A program made the translations under genes and the position numbers. A DNA stretch of 64,000 nucleotides. Origin: Adenophora triphylla var. japonica (taxonomy: Eukaryota > Streptophyta > Magnoliopsida > Asterales > Campanulaceae). Positions within the stretch are counted from its first letter, which is position 1. Every line of letters starts with the position of its first letter. The notes below the pieces were generated by a model. The model saw only the letters and a program-made list of their open reading frames with translations, did no database searches and was not told the origin of the DNA. The DNA lies in the NCBI GenBank assembly GCA_022495995.1, contig JAFEMH010002448.1, positions 276,921 through 340,920 on the forward strand, read 5' to 3'. Of the stretch, positions 1-10,543 are shown in pieces.

Positions 1-298
1 TTGTAAGAAAAGCAAGAACATGTCTCCTGACGTCCCGTAACTTTGCCGCGGCTCTCAACAGTCCCAATCGGGCGGAGATCCCTCAAATGCCATAAAGACT
101 TGATCTTGAAGGAAGAATCAAGCGCCCCTTGTGATTTTGGAAGTTATGTCTCGCCCAAGATTGAAGACCGGATAGAAAATGGTCTCGCTTCCCTTTGCAA
201 TCTAACGGGCTTCTCCATCGCAAAGTGTTCAAAGATGGTGCTTTTAGGTCCAAAATATGCTCTGGGAACAATTGGGACAAGTCTAGAGGGAAAATGAA
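1..298 (-). pseudogene. Antisense ORF of element A, DUF7745-like, N-terminal part (cut by window edge)
   Basis: On the minus strand two frames together resemble the start of the better preserved protein at 37804-39306. QSWARHNFQNHKG corresponds to QSWVRHHTRQSKG there, and LLRAAAKLRDVRRHV at the window edge corresponds to LLRAAARFWDVRRHV. The two pieces lie in different frames, so the copy is broken. The position (antisense, on the integrase side of the plant-mobile-domain ORF) matches element B. DUF7745 proteins are a plant family found largely in retrotransposons; their function is unknown. The start codon cannot be fixed. Confidence 0.6.
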
Positions 299-355
299 AT
301 GAAATGGCCAAGCCTTGCTTTTATTCAGAAAATAACCAGCTCGTATGTAACCGTG

Positions 356-398
356 AGCCGCACGGCTTCATTTGCCCTCAAGGCCATGCCGCACGGCT
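356..398. promoter_or_regulatory. Pair of CCG-N2-CGG palindromes 5' of the DUF7745-like ORF
   Basis: AGCCG-CA-CGGCT (356-367) is followed 31 bp later by TGCCG-CA-CGGCT (387-398). The tails after the copies (TCATTTGC and ACATTAGCC) match those of the pair in the LTR at 5086-5137 with the same spacing, while sequence outside the cassette diverges. A minus-strand TATATAAAT (513-521) lies upstream for the antisense gene. The rest of 299-741 is AT-rich with no other recognisable feature. Confidence 0.6.
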
Positions 399-741
399 AC
401 ATTAGCCCTCTCGCAGAAATTCTGCAAAGAACCAAAGTTGCTGCCCAAGGGAGTTTTCACCCCACTTTCTCAACCAAAACCTCGTACAAAAACATATCCA
501 AGCCATTCAAGCATTTATATACCATTATAAATCATTTTGGCCCGCCACCCAATTCCAAGCAAAAAGTCACCCCAAGGCTCAGATAATATGCAAATTGAGA
601 AAGCATAAATTAGAAAAGTAAATAAAATGTAAATACAATGTTTTCGCCCCATCGGCGCCCAAATAAAGCAAAAAATAAACAAAGTGTGCATAAAAATTGT
701 CCATTGTTTGTTTTTGTTCCTAAATTCACTCTAGAGACCTC

Positions 742-3380
742 CTAGGCCTCCGATTCTTCTTCCTCCTCATCGCTGCTCAACTCATAGATGCTAGCCTCCC
801 TCATCAAGTCCTCCTGGTCGCTCACGTCAGACAAATGGACATTATCGTGCCCGTACTCGCCCACCGCCTCCAGAATGTCGGGCTGGGTCCCCGCCCCGAG
901 GCATGGCACCGGGAAGAGTACTCCGAGGCCGATGAGGTAGACGCTGTGCTCCCGACGTGCCGTCTCTTGCGCCTGTGCTCCCGTGCATCCGCCGCCGCCT
1001 TTGAAGCGCAGCGCGCTTTCTTGACAAGGGATCGGCACACGTCCTTCCAGCCCCTATTCTGCCTGACCAGTTTATCACAAGTGCGAGCCGGAACCCGAGA
1101 AAAGAAGAGAAAATCTCGTAAAAAATCTCAGAAAAAATCTCGTAAAATTGCAAAAAGCGTAAAATCGAAAGCCGAAAAGGGAAAGACCCTAAAAGTACAC
1201 TTACAAAGGCTATCAAAGCGGCAAGGTGTACTGGGGCTCCCTAGCATCGGGGACAGTATCCTCATCCTCCTCGGCACTCCATGGACCACGTAGGACAAAT
1301 GCGCAGGAGGGATCGGCGGGTCAAGAGGCTCATCCTCCCCATATCCTCGAGTGACCGCTAGCTTCACTAGCTTCGTGGCGTCCTCAAGCGCCGCTCCACA
1401 AACACAAACAGTAGGGGTGTGCATGTCAAAGTACTCCTCGCAGCCACGCCTCGCCTCGGTACCTAGCTATCTCATCCTCTCGGCCAATCCTCGGGCCGCA
1501 AAGATCCGTGGCCGGAGGATCGTGGAGTAATGGCGTCCAATGGAGGGACATGACCATGCCGCTCGAGAAACGGTCCCCCAAGTAAATGACATCACATGTC
1601 GCCCCAGCTGAGCCACCTCCTCTCGCCTCGTCACCTCGATGGCATCTCCCAAAGAAAATCTCCTGATACCGCCCCAGGGTAGAAGTCCACTCCGTCATGC
1701 CCATCTCTCGTTGATGACCGGCCTCACCATTTTGTAATCGAAGGTAATCCGGGTCTTCCCCGTGAATTTATCTCTCGCATCTCCTCCAAATAACCATAGC
1801 AGGAAGATGGTGACATCACTCGCCGGGTTCCAAGGGAAGAACCCGATCACCTCACAAAACCAGCCCGCATGTTCAAAACATCAAAAGGTCATTCTCTCTC
1901 ATAAAAGTCTCAAGACAGAAAAGAGAAAAGAGAAAAGAAAGGAGACTACCTCAAGGGCAAATGAGAAGCACCCATGGAAGCAGCTTTGTTCCGACCGTAC
2001 ATGTCCAACGAGAAGTACAACTCCGCCTAATCCGGCCTCTCCCCAAGAGACCGTCCCTATCCCATCCACATCCTCCAAAGAGTCGAGGAGGCAAGTCATG
2101 GCTAGTGTCCTGCACTAGCAAAGATAGTGACCGATAGCATCAACCATATGAATGCTCTAGCCAAGGGCAAGGCCACATCATTAGCAAGAAAGTTCTCGCA
2201 TGCAAGTCTCGAACCGCCACCTCGACGTTCCGCGTCTCCATCCCCACTTGGGAATCACCAAATCCAACCAAAGCCTGGAACTCCTCAGCTGTAATGTGGT
2301 TTCTCCAAGTCACGGGCCTCCCGTGAACCGTCAGGCCGCAATAGCCGTGAAATCGGCAGAGTCACCGTAAGCTCTCCCCACTCGTGTGAAAGCTATGTGT
2401 ACCGTCCCACCGTAACTCGTAAAGGGCCCGGATCAAGCCCTTGCTTCTTCGAGGTGATGTGAACACCCCCGCCGATAGCCTCTACAAACAAATCTAAGAC
2501 CGGTAGCCCGCACCACCGCTGGGATTCACCCCATTCTTCTCAAAATCCGGCATCCTCTCGCCAAAGCTTAACCGCTATCTCCGATGGTCCTCTAGACTTG
2601 TTCTCCTGTAGACAAGCACAAAAAAAAAAAAAAAGAAGTGTCATCCTTCATCATTTTCAAAAGCATGCATATATTCACAAAAAAAAAAAAAAAAAAAAAG
2701 TGCACATATTTTCAAAAGAAAAGCATTCACAAAAGTTTTTCTAGCATTATTTGCATCAAAAAAGCGCCTTTCATCATTTGAGATGCGTCATGTCAAGTCC
2801 CATTGCTTTCCTAAGGCACAAAATCACAATTTTCACAATTCTGTGCACATAAGCATTATTTTTTCAAATAAAATGGCATGCATGAATCATTTTCATCTTC
2901 CAAAATCATGTTTTCTCATTGAAAATCAGAATTTTGACCTAGTTCTAGCACAAGGCAAGAACTCCGTCTCATATTTTGAAAATTCTCATTCTTACTTCAT
3001 TTTGCGAGAAAAAGTGAGTCATTCTCATAATTTTCATCAAATAAGTTGCACATGCCTATTCTTAGCCTCATAGGTTGTTCGTGCATCTCAAAATCATTCA
3101 AAAAAAAAAAAAAAATCATTCAAAAATCCTAAAATTCGGGTCAAGCCCTAAATCATTCAAAATTCAAGCAAAATCATCGGATTTGAGCAAAATGAGAATG
3201 CTTACCCCAACCGATCGCGGGTTCGTTGATTTATGCTCCCTTCTTCCTGTAAAGCTCCGATGGAGGCGTAAGGAAGTCATACTTCCTCTCCGTCCGAACG
3301 AGCTCCTTTCTCCTCCTTCTCGCAGCCGCGGAGATGTTCCTTCTTGCTTGCCTCGGTATGGGATTGCCCTCCGGATCCAT
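742..3380 (-). pseudogene. Antisense ORF of element A, plant-mobile-domain-like, intron-containing remnant
   Basis: The likely start codon is at 3378-3380 (protein begins MDPEGNPIPRQ), the same class of short basic first exon as in the B copy. The exon appears to end near a GTAAGC donor around 3190. Further on, the minus strand encodes a block around 1430-1750 with VIYLGDRF, matching AMYLGERV in the B copy, and a Glu/Asp-rich C terminus (SSDEEEEESEA) ending at 742. Plant mobile domain (PMD) proteins are helical, transposon-associated plant proteins; function here is not known. Introns and frameshifts blur 1750-3150, which also holds A-rich tracts. It is an old copy and unlikely to encode protein. 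Confidence 0.6.
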
Positions 3381-3525
3381 TCCAATCGATAGAAGCAAAG
3401 GGAATTGAAGAATTTTGAAGAAATTCTCTCCTTTCTCTCTCTCTCTTCCTCGGCAGCTTCTTGGGCGGCAATAATGCCCAATGCCCGTTCAAACCTGTTT
3501 TAAATAACTGAAAAAATAGGTCTCT

Positions 3526-3565
3526 AGCCGTACGGCTCCTTTTTCTCCATCTCATGCCGGCGGCT
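3526..3565. promoter_or_regulatory. Second palindrome pair, 5' of the PMD-like ORF of element A
   Basis: AGCCG-TA-CGGCT (3526-3537) and TGCCGGCGGCT (3555-3565) lie 29 bp apart, about 146-187 bp upstream of the antisense start codon at 3380. The tails (TCCTTTTT and TCATTCGC) resemble those of the LTR cassette at 5086-5137. Confidence 0.5.
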
Positions 3566-3766
3566 TCATTCGCTCCGAGCGTAAATTACAATCCCGCCCG
3601 GACCTTCCACTTGGGCATGCAATTTCCGTTATCTTTTAACCAAGATAACATCTTTTTCGAAAATATCCCTTATCTATGAAGCAATCAAGCTCTATTCCCA
3701 TCACCTCCGTTAATTCCGTTATAACGGGATAACACTAGGTGACAACCTCCGACTTGTCCGAACTCT

Positions 3767-4165
3767 CACCTTGTGCTACCTCTCTCCGCGCATATTGACG
3801 TATGCCCAAGTCATTCCAACTTGTGCTACCTCTATCCGCGAATAGTGACGTATGCCCAAGTCATTCCAACTTGTGCTACCTCTATCCGCGAATAGTGACG
3901 TATGCCTGTCATTCCAACTTGTGCTACCTCTATCCGCGAATAGTGACGTATGCCCAAGTCATTCCAACTTGTGCTACCTCTATCCGCGAATAGTGACGTA
4001 TGCCCAAGTCATTCCAACTTGTGCTACCTCTATCCGCGAATAGTGACGTATGCCCAAGTCATTCCAACTTGTGCTACCTCTATCCGCGAATAGTGACGTA
4101 TGCCCAAGTCATTTCAACTTGTGCTACCTCTATCCGCGAATAGTGACAGATGCTCAAGTTTCCCA
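3767..4165 (+). repeat. 50-bp minisatellite, about 8 copies
   Basis: The unit contains CTACCTCTATCCGCGAATAG followed by TGACGTATGCCCAAGTCATT. Copies are nearly identical apart from one 3-bp deletion near 3906 and degenerate end copies. It lies between the antisense genes and the 3' LTR, where elements B, C and D also carry arrays of different sequence. Confidence 0.95.
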
Positions 4166-4326
4166 ACTTAAGTTACCTCTATCTCTGTCATAAAGAGATA
4201 GCGCCATAAGCTCTAGCTTCTTCAAAGTGACAAACTTCCAAGAATTGTCAATCGTGTGACAAATTTCTCCGAATTGTCAAAATCTCAAGGATCCTAGACA
4301 TCGTTCCTAACTATCTAGTGATGCTT

Positions 4327-4740
4327 GAACTACGATCAAGGCTTGATTCCTCCGGATACGTAGGTAGCCTTTTATAAAAGGTTCAGCCATTCGACCACTT
4401 TGGTCACCCCGTTTCTTTGTCACTCCTCGTTGATAAAGCGGCCTCATAGAGGTTCGTATATCCGACCACCTCGGTCACTTCTAGCATATCCCCGTAGGAT
4501 CAATTGCTTGACCTCCTAGGTCATTTTCTCTTCTATTTCCCGGCAAGAGACCGCTTTCTCTTCTTCCTCCCCACGGATCCTAATTCCGAACTACGATCCG
4601 GCTTGATTCCTCCGGATACGTAGGTAGCCTACTTTAGGTTCAGCCAATTTGTCACATATGACACCCCATTCCCAAATGGATCTTTTCCGAACTACGGCCC
4701 GGCTTGATTCCTCCGGATACGTAGGTAGCCTTCCAAAAGG
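4327..4740 (+). repeat. Three copies of a stem-loop box in the A 3' region
   Basis: Boxes start at 4327, 4588 and 4689. Each runs GAACTACG, a spacer, GGCTTGATTCC, a 3-nt loop, then GGATACGTAGGTAGCC and soon afterwards GGTTCA(G/C)CCA. ATTCC can pair with the following GGAT, and outer GGCT with AGCC. The same box occurs in B, C and D just upstream of the 3' LTR, so it is a family-wide 3' element, not random repetition. Confidence 0.75.
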
Positions 4741-4816
4741 TTCACCCACTCGACCACCTTGGTCACCCAATCCGTCTCGGCATTCGCCGCATCGGATCCT
4801 TTTCTATCGACAACCC

Positions 4817-4850
4817 CACTCGCCTTGCAAGTGACGTTGCCGAGGGGCTT
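4817..4850 (+). other. Polypurine tract and preceding hairpin of element A
   Basis: CACT (4817-4820) can pair with AGTG (4830-4833), followed by GACGTTGCCGAGGGGCTT directly before the LTR. The purine run GAGGGG is the presumed primer for plus-strand DNA synthesis. The same arrangement precedes the 3' LTRs of B, C and D. Confidence 0.7.
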
Positions 4851-6488
4851 CGTAAGTACCCAAATCCGGCTCATGCCTTCCTGCTAATTTTCCCGACATT
4901 TTCGGTAAGTTTTCCGGTAATTCCCGTACCTTCCCAGCGTTCCGGAGCATTCCGGAACTGTTTTTAATTAAATTAGGGTCGAAGGGAATCCTTCCTAATT
5001 AAGAAACACGTTTTTCTTAATTAGGAAGAGCCTTCTAGAATAATGCCACCTTGCATGGTTCTAGAATGCCGAGTCATTCAGATAAGACCGCACGGCCTCA
5101 TTTGCAAAGGACCTGCAGCCGCACGGCTTCATTAGCCTTATCCAGATTACCTATAAATAGAGGCCTCCTCTACCCATTTCAAAAAGAACAAGACACACAA
5201 TAGAGATACAATACACTCACAAAACACAATCAGATGTGAAGAACACCCTTGAAGGCTCAAGAAGGCGAAGAAGAAGCTCAAGAAGCCATCTCCCTCCTCC
5301 TTGAAGACCCAAGACGAACCTCTCCTCCTAGCTCCGTCCGAAGAAGCGAAGGAAACGATTGGTAACCTCGCACACCCTAACCTTGCATCCTAATTGCTCT
5401 ATACTTGCTCATTGCATTCTTAAATTGCTTTTATCTTGCTTGGGACTTGGCATTTATTCATAAAGATCATTTCTTTATCATTCCCCTTCCCCTTTGCATG
5501 CATTAAGACCTCATTTGTCATAAAAATGTAGTCTTTTTCATAAAGGTGCATCCTTTGCACCTAAAACCCCTATTTTCCAATAAAAATGTTATCTTTATGC
5601 ATCATTTGCATATAAAGATCAAATCTTTTTCAATAAAAATGCATCCTTTGCATCAAAACCCCTTTTTCAATGCATCATTTGCATAAAAATCCTATCTTTA
5701 CGCATCACTTGCATAAAGATCATTTCTTTCAATCAAAAGCATCATTTGCTAAAACCAAAAATGCCATCTTCTCATTAAAGAGTCATTTTTCATCATGCAT
5801 TCCCCCTTTCCCCAACCTTGGAACGGACCGGTGTAAAAGTTCTCATCTTTGCATCGTTCCTTCCATTAAAGGTTCATGATTTCTTTAGGAAAAGGATAAC
5901 CTTGAACCCTATATCTCCGATTATCGCTTAAGAATGAGTATGAAGCCTCTATACGAGCTCGACCGCCTTAAAGCGTAGGATTGATGGGCTAAGGACATTC
6001 CTTCCTAAAGGACCTCATCTTTGACCACAAAGAGAGTCATTCTCTCGATCACGCAAGTCCCGAGGGTCCCGAGGTTAAAATGCGATGATCACAAGTCACA
6101 AGATGAGGACGGGATCATAATCCCAAATACATAAATTCCAAGGAATCCCGAGCGACAACCAACAAATGGTTTGTACGTCCGAAAGATAACTTGGGACATT
6201 TCCTCCTTTTACTCTCAAACACATGCACACAAAGAAAGCACGCAAGCAAGCACGATTAATGAAATCTTGGGAGACTTGCTCCGGCAAGGCACTTTGGGTG
6301 AACGCCAAACGTTCTTCCCAAGGGGTAACTTAACCTCCGAACCCAAGTAAAAACCTTTTTTCAAAGTTTTGAGGTAATCAAAATGGCGTGGCGACTCCGT
6401 TTTTCAAATAACTCGGATGTCTTCAAACTCGCGTGAATTCCAATAAACCAAAATTTGGGGCACACATTCACAGATCTGGATAATTTCA
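4851..6488 (+). repeat. LTR of element A (1638 bp), the only one in the window
   Basis: The left end is CGTAAGTACCC (family consensus TGTAAGTACCC, first T changed). The right end is ATAATTTCA, two bases before the primer-binding site. It holds two U3 palindromes, a TATA box at 5151-5160, AT-rich repeats of a CATAAAGATCATTT type (about 5460-5790), and an R/U5 block ending in CTCCGAACCC. A copy of the first bases of the primer-binding site, TGGCGACTCCG, lies inside the LTR at 6389-6399. No second copy is present, so age cannot be estimated. Confidence 0.88.
5086..5160 (+). promoter_or_regulatory. U3 palindrome pair and TATA box of LTR A
   Basis: GACCGCACGGCC (from 5086) and AGCCGCACGGCT (5117-5128) are 31 bp apart, each followed by TCATT. 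CTATAAATAG (5151-5160) is a good plant TATA box about 20 bp downstream. The arrangement suggests upstream activator sites and a core promoter for the genomic transcript. Confidence 0.75.
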
Positions 6489-6490
6489 GT

Positions 6491-6508
6491 TGGCGACTCC
6501 GCTGGGGA
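6491..6508 (+). other. Primer-binding site of element A
   Basis: TGGCGACTCCGCTGGGGA begins two bases after the LTR end. Ogre-like elements are known to use this type of site, usually assigned to tRNA-Arg; the tRNA assignment is from memory and should be checked. Confidence 0.85.
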
Positions 6509-7794
6509 AAAGCGTGTTTTTTCAAAACTCCTTCGTTTTAAAAACATTATGTGGGTCAAACTTTTGTTTACCCTTCCTAGTTTTTGTGTGCGTGTGTGTT
6601 TTCAAAACATTGGACTGTTTTCAAAAAAAAAAAAGATGTCACATTTTCATCTCTTTCAAAATCATAACATGTTCGTGCATATTTCGTTCATAATTGATTT
6701 TCTTGCTATATTCTGAACTGCGCATAAATTCTTTAAGACTCATTCTGAAAATCTCTATTTTACTGAGAAAAAAGAATTTAGTGACTGCACACTACTTGCA
6801 CTGCTGCCTCGGTACACCGCACGCTACGCACACTTGCTGCCTCAGTACACTGCACACTACAACCCTCAACTCGGGGTGACCGTTCAGCTGCAACTTGATT
6901 GGCCTTCCTATGCCCTTTGAGCGTGCACGGGGTCATCCCAAACAGCCCATCCTAGCCCGTGTAATCCATGCACTCTTTGTGTCACACTTCGTCCAAGACC
7001 TTGGTTGGGTTTTGGCTTAGTTCATGTCATAAAGCCTAAGTGTATGCTTTTACGCCGATCTCCTTCACAAGTCAAACTTAAAAGTTGAGATCAAAGGTCG
7101 TTCTAGACCCGAAGTCTTAGCTTTTCAGCCTTGACTTTGACGCAGAACCGCGCTAAAAACATATCCGAAGGTTCAATGTGACACTGTGTCATCAAACCCT
7201 CAACGTATGCACCATGCCAGCCACAACTTGGCCAACGCCAAAAGCTAAGGCCCCTCGCGCAAGCGAGTCAAGAGAGGTCATGCCGAAATTTCGGTACTAA
7301 TTCTGCCTTAACTTAAGGATGTTAACTTCGACCATGATGGACCCGCATGTCACATATGTTGAAAGTTTACATGACCAGCTAGCCTTAAGTTCACTTTTTC
7401 CTTTGTCGGTGGAACTCGCTTGCCTTATAGGACCCTCGCTCGGGATTGTCCGTCCCGGGAAGACGATTTATAGGTGAAAAACGAGGGGCTTATAAACGTA
7501 GTGTCGGGATCCACTGATTCAAGCCCTAGGTTAGTTGCAAAAAAGAAGAGCAATCTTTTCCAACCTATTAAGACTGTGAGAAAACGCATTTTAAGTAAAC
7601 TTAAGCGGTAACTGCACGTTGCACAAGCCCAAGAGCCCTGAGCCAAATACCCATTCCGAAACCTAAGCCCTACCTTTCGTTCCCTGCAGCGAACAGAGTG
7701 GTTCGAGTGCAGTCGGTGCCTTGCCGGAATTACGATTCTGACCGCATCAGACAGTTCTTCGGTTCCCTCAGTTCCTACATCCAGACTCTCCGAC
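6509..7794 (+). other. 5' leader of element A with GCAA-loop hairpin
   Basis: The leader is non-coding and lies between the primer-binding site and gag. It contains a short tandem motif (GCCTCGGTACACCGCACGC type, about 6800-6860) and CTCGC-GCAA-GCGAG at 7254-7267, which is a perfect 5-bp stem with a GNRA-type loop followed by AGAGAGGTCATGCCGAA. The last 350 bases (AACGAGGGGCTTATAA, CAATCTTTTCCAACC) are conserved in the leaders of B and D. Such leaders usually carry dimerisation and packaging signals; that role is inferred. Confidence 0.7.
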
Positions 7795-9410
7795 ATGTCA
7801 GACTCACCAAGAAATCATGATGGGAACGGAACCCCGCCACCGGTAACCGATATGACACTGGAAGAAGCCATACGGGCCTATGAGGTTCACAAGAAACAGA
7901 AAGAGAATCAGCAGAATTTTGTGGTACAGCTTCTGAATGAGCGGGGTATAGCAGCTATCCCCCAACTAGACGGTACTTTCATTCTAATTGAGGGCGACAA
8001 TCCTCCCCGATCAACTCCTCAAACCTTCAACCAGATTCCTCCCCCGTCAAACTACGGGAATCCTTCAAATCAAGGAAACAGCCGACCGAGGCTTCATATT
8101 GCCACCCTCAAGGCACCCCCATCATATACGGCCAAGCTGGTTCTACCCCCATCACTCAATACAACCATCGCAACGCTGGGCCATCTCAAACAGATCCCAA
8201 TATCCTTCATTATCCTTCCGGGTTTAACCCGTTGCCTATACACGAACCTCAAAACACCGGGACGAAACCCCAATACAACCCAGAAAAGGCCCCCATATAT
8301 CCACATATATCAAGCCTCCCACCTTCAATTACTGCTTCTCTAATAGCAGCCCCAGGCATCAAGCCTCAAAGTCCACCATTGGATCCAACCCTGGCCTGGA
8401 TGGTCAAATAAATGAAGGACCTGAAAGCCAGCATGGGTAGCTCAAAGAAAGAAACACTCAGATCTACAGATCCGGGAATGGTCACACCTCTCCCTGCCAA
8501 ATTCAGAATGCCAGAAATGGACATATTCGACGGGACCGAATGCCCCCAGACACATATTGACACCTACGTTCTCGGCATGAGAGCAAAAGGAGCAACCCTC
8601 CAGCAAATGGCCGACCATTTCCAGCACACTCTCAAGAGTTCATCATTACGGTGGTTCCTAATGGTCAAGCCTGCAGATCGCCATACCTAGGATCAAATCA
8701 GCAACATCTTCCCGGAGAGGTACCGATCCAACCTAGAATGGGAGACGAGTCTTGAAGACTTAATCACCACCGAGCAGAAAGCAGACGAAAGTGTTGGAGA
8801 ATTCTACAAAAGGTGGAGCTGGAAACTCTTCAAAATTATGGAGCCACTCTCCAAAGACAAACAGATGCGGATCTTCAAGTCCTGCTTGAGGCCGTCCATC
8901 AGAACACTCATGAGCCATCATTTCTTCCCGGATCTTTGAGCCATGGTCAATACGGGCTCACAGTTCGAGAAGGACCTCAAAGAAAAGTTGGCTACAGTTC
9001 CGTCTTACAGATACAGATCAACAACTGCATTCAATCCTGCACTGGCCCCCGGCAAAGGGAAAGATACTTCTGTCAACTACATCCATCAAGGACAGCAGTC
9101 AAGCAACAGAAACCCAGCCCTGCAAAGCAACGACTCCCCTAAGAAGCAACCTTCCATACGCTTTGACAAGCTGGATATGCCTCTGAGTAAAATGCTGGAA
9201 GGACTAGTCAAAGAAGGCCTCCTCAAGCTTGTTGAAAACTACAAACCGAAGAATCCTGCTGCCAATGCCGACAAAAGTAAGTACTGCACCTTCCACCAAT
9301 ACCATGGGCACACAACTGATAACTGCCTGGGGTTACGGTATGAGATCCAAAATCTGATAGAAGAAAGAAAGTTGGAGTCGGAAACCCTTTTCCGAACAAC
9401 AACAGTGTAA
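7795..9410 (+). pseudogene. gag: gag of element A (broken)
   Basis: It starts at ATG 7795 (MSDSPRNHDGNGTPPP), the same start as both B gag copies. The capsid-like core lies at about 8490-8960 with MPEMDIFDGTECPQTHIDTY and the retrotransposon Gag pattern LRWFL. A zinc finger CX2HX4HX4C is at 9285-9326 (CTFHQYHGHTTDNC). The protein would form the virus-like particle and bind the RNA. Reading is interrupted by a frameshift near 8300, a TAA at about 8409, and further shifts near 8690 and 8940. Homology to B gag continues throughout, so the call is firm although the copy is dead. Confidence 0.85.
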
Positions 9411-10159
9411 ACTCCATCGAGTGGGTGCCAAAGAAGATTGCAGCAGAGCCAGTTCCTCCGCCTCTCCCAGCCAAGTCCTCATCAGACATCCACATCTGGT
9501 AATGCATGTGACTACTCCGAATGCCTCGAATACGATTTCCAGGACATGATCAGGGGCGATTCTCCCATAAAGAAGAATAAATAGTCTTCTCAGCAGAAAT
9601 TGAAAGAAAGATACGAAGCCGGAGACACCAGCGTGGGTACACTCGGAGAGCCATCCGGGAAGTTCGACTACTATGTGCTCTACTCCAGCAAGTCTTCCCT
9701 TCCTTCAAGCAGCACAGCTTCAGAACAGACAGGGGTGGGAAAGTCGAAATATCCTGCTGACACCAAAGCTCAGACCTCAGGACACAAGAAGATCTCAAAT
9801 TTCGGCAACCTTACTGCCAGCCAGAAGCCTAATCCCCTGCAGGATCAGCCAAGGTCCAACTTGCCTAACGTCAGAGAACGGGCCAGCAAAGGAAAGTCAA
9901 AGCCAACTTGGCACTCGCACTCAATCAACATGCTGACCAAGGGCGGCCACCACCACAAGCAACCTCAATGCAATCCCGAGGCACCACCAAAACCTTTGCC
10001 TCTCAAGTGGAAGACAGGAAATGGATGGCTCGATGACTCTCCCTCTCCAGAAAGAGATAACATCTACGATTCCAGACTGTACGACAGCATGCTCACCTTC
10101 TGTGATGAAGACCTACCAAAAGGGGTTACAGGACACAACGAAGCTCTGCACATCACTGT
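9411..10159 (+). pseudogene. Gag-protease linker of element A
   Basis: A continuous frame from 9600 encodes a Ser/Pro/Lys-rich stretch without a recognisable fold. It includes KLKERYEAGDTSVGTLG and ends with DEDLPKGVTGHNEALHI, the usual lead-in to the protease of Tat elements. The same linker is in B (59691-59046). It presumably joins nucleocapsid to protease. A 1-bp shift at about 10180 separates it from protease 1. Confidence 0.65.
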
Positions 10160-10489
10160 TCGGCTCAACACTATCTCCCTCCTGGAGTCCTGGTAGACAA
10201 CGGATCAGCAGTCAACGTCCTTCCCCTCAGCATGATGCGAGCCTTACGCATCGATGAAGTCCATGTGACCCCATATGCCCAAAATATCAAAGCATACGAC
10301 AGCACGTCTCGTCCCATCCTGAGAACGGTGACTCTGGAGCTCTGGTTCGAAACCCAAATGGTGCCAGTAAAGTTCCACATGATGGACATTCCATCTGAAT
10401 TTACAGCTCTGTTGGGACGCCCATCGCTACACCACATGAAGGCCATAGCCTTCACTCTTCATCAGTGTGTCAAGTTCAGAAACCGCTAA
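10160..10489 (+). pseudogene. pro: Protease 1 of element A (aspartic protease domain)
   Basis: The catalytic motif VDNGSAVNVLP has its Asp at 10196-10198. The flap and core follow: AYDSTSRPILR, FHMMDIP, FTALLGRPSLHHMKAIA, then a TAA after KFRNR at 10489. Retroelement proteases are homodimers with one D(T/S)G-like motif per subunit; DNGS is the usual Tat variant. It would cut the Gag-Pol polyprotein. A homologous second domain lies 3.4 kb downstream (13381-13890). Confidence 0.85.
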
Positions 10490-10543
10490 GAAGATCTCGA
10501 GGTCATCAGAGGAGACAGTTTCCTCATAGGCAATGAAGCCGAA

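Noticed and set aside
3802..4043. Overlapping 63-codon ORFs in the 50-bp array
   Set aside because: They are open because the repeated unit has no stop in these frames; translation is just the repeat.
6096..6308. 70-codon minus-strand ORF in LTR A
   Set aside because: Lies in R/U5 of the LTR, has no similarity to the other LTRs in that frame, and is likely a chance frame.
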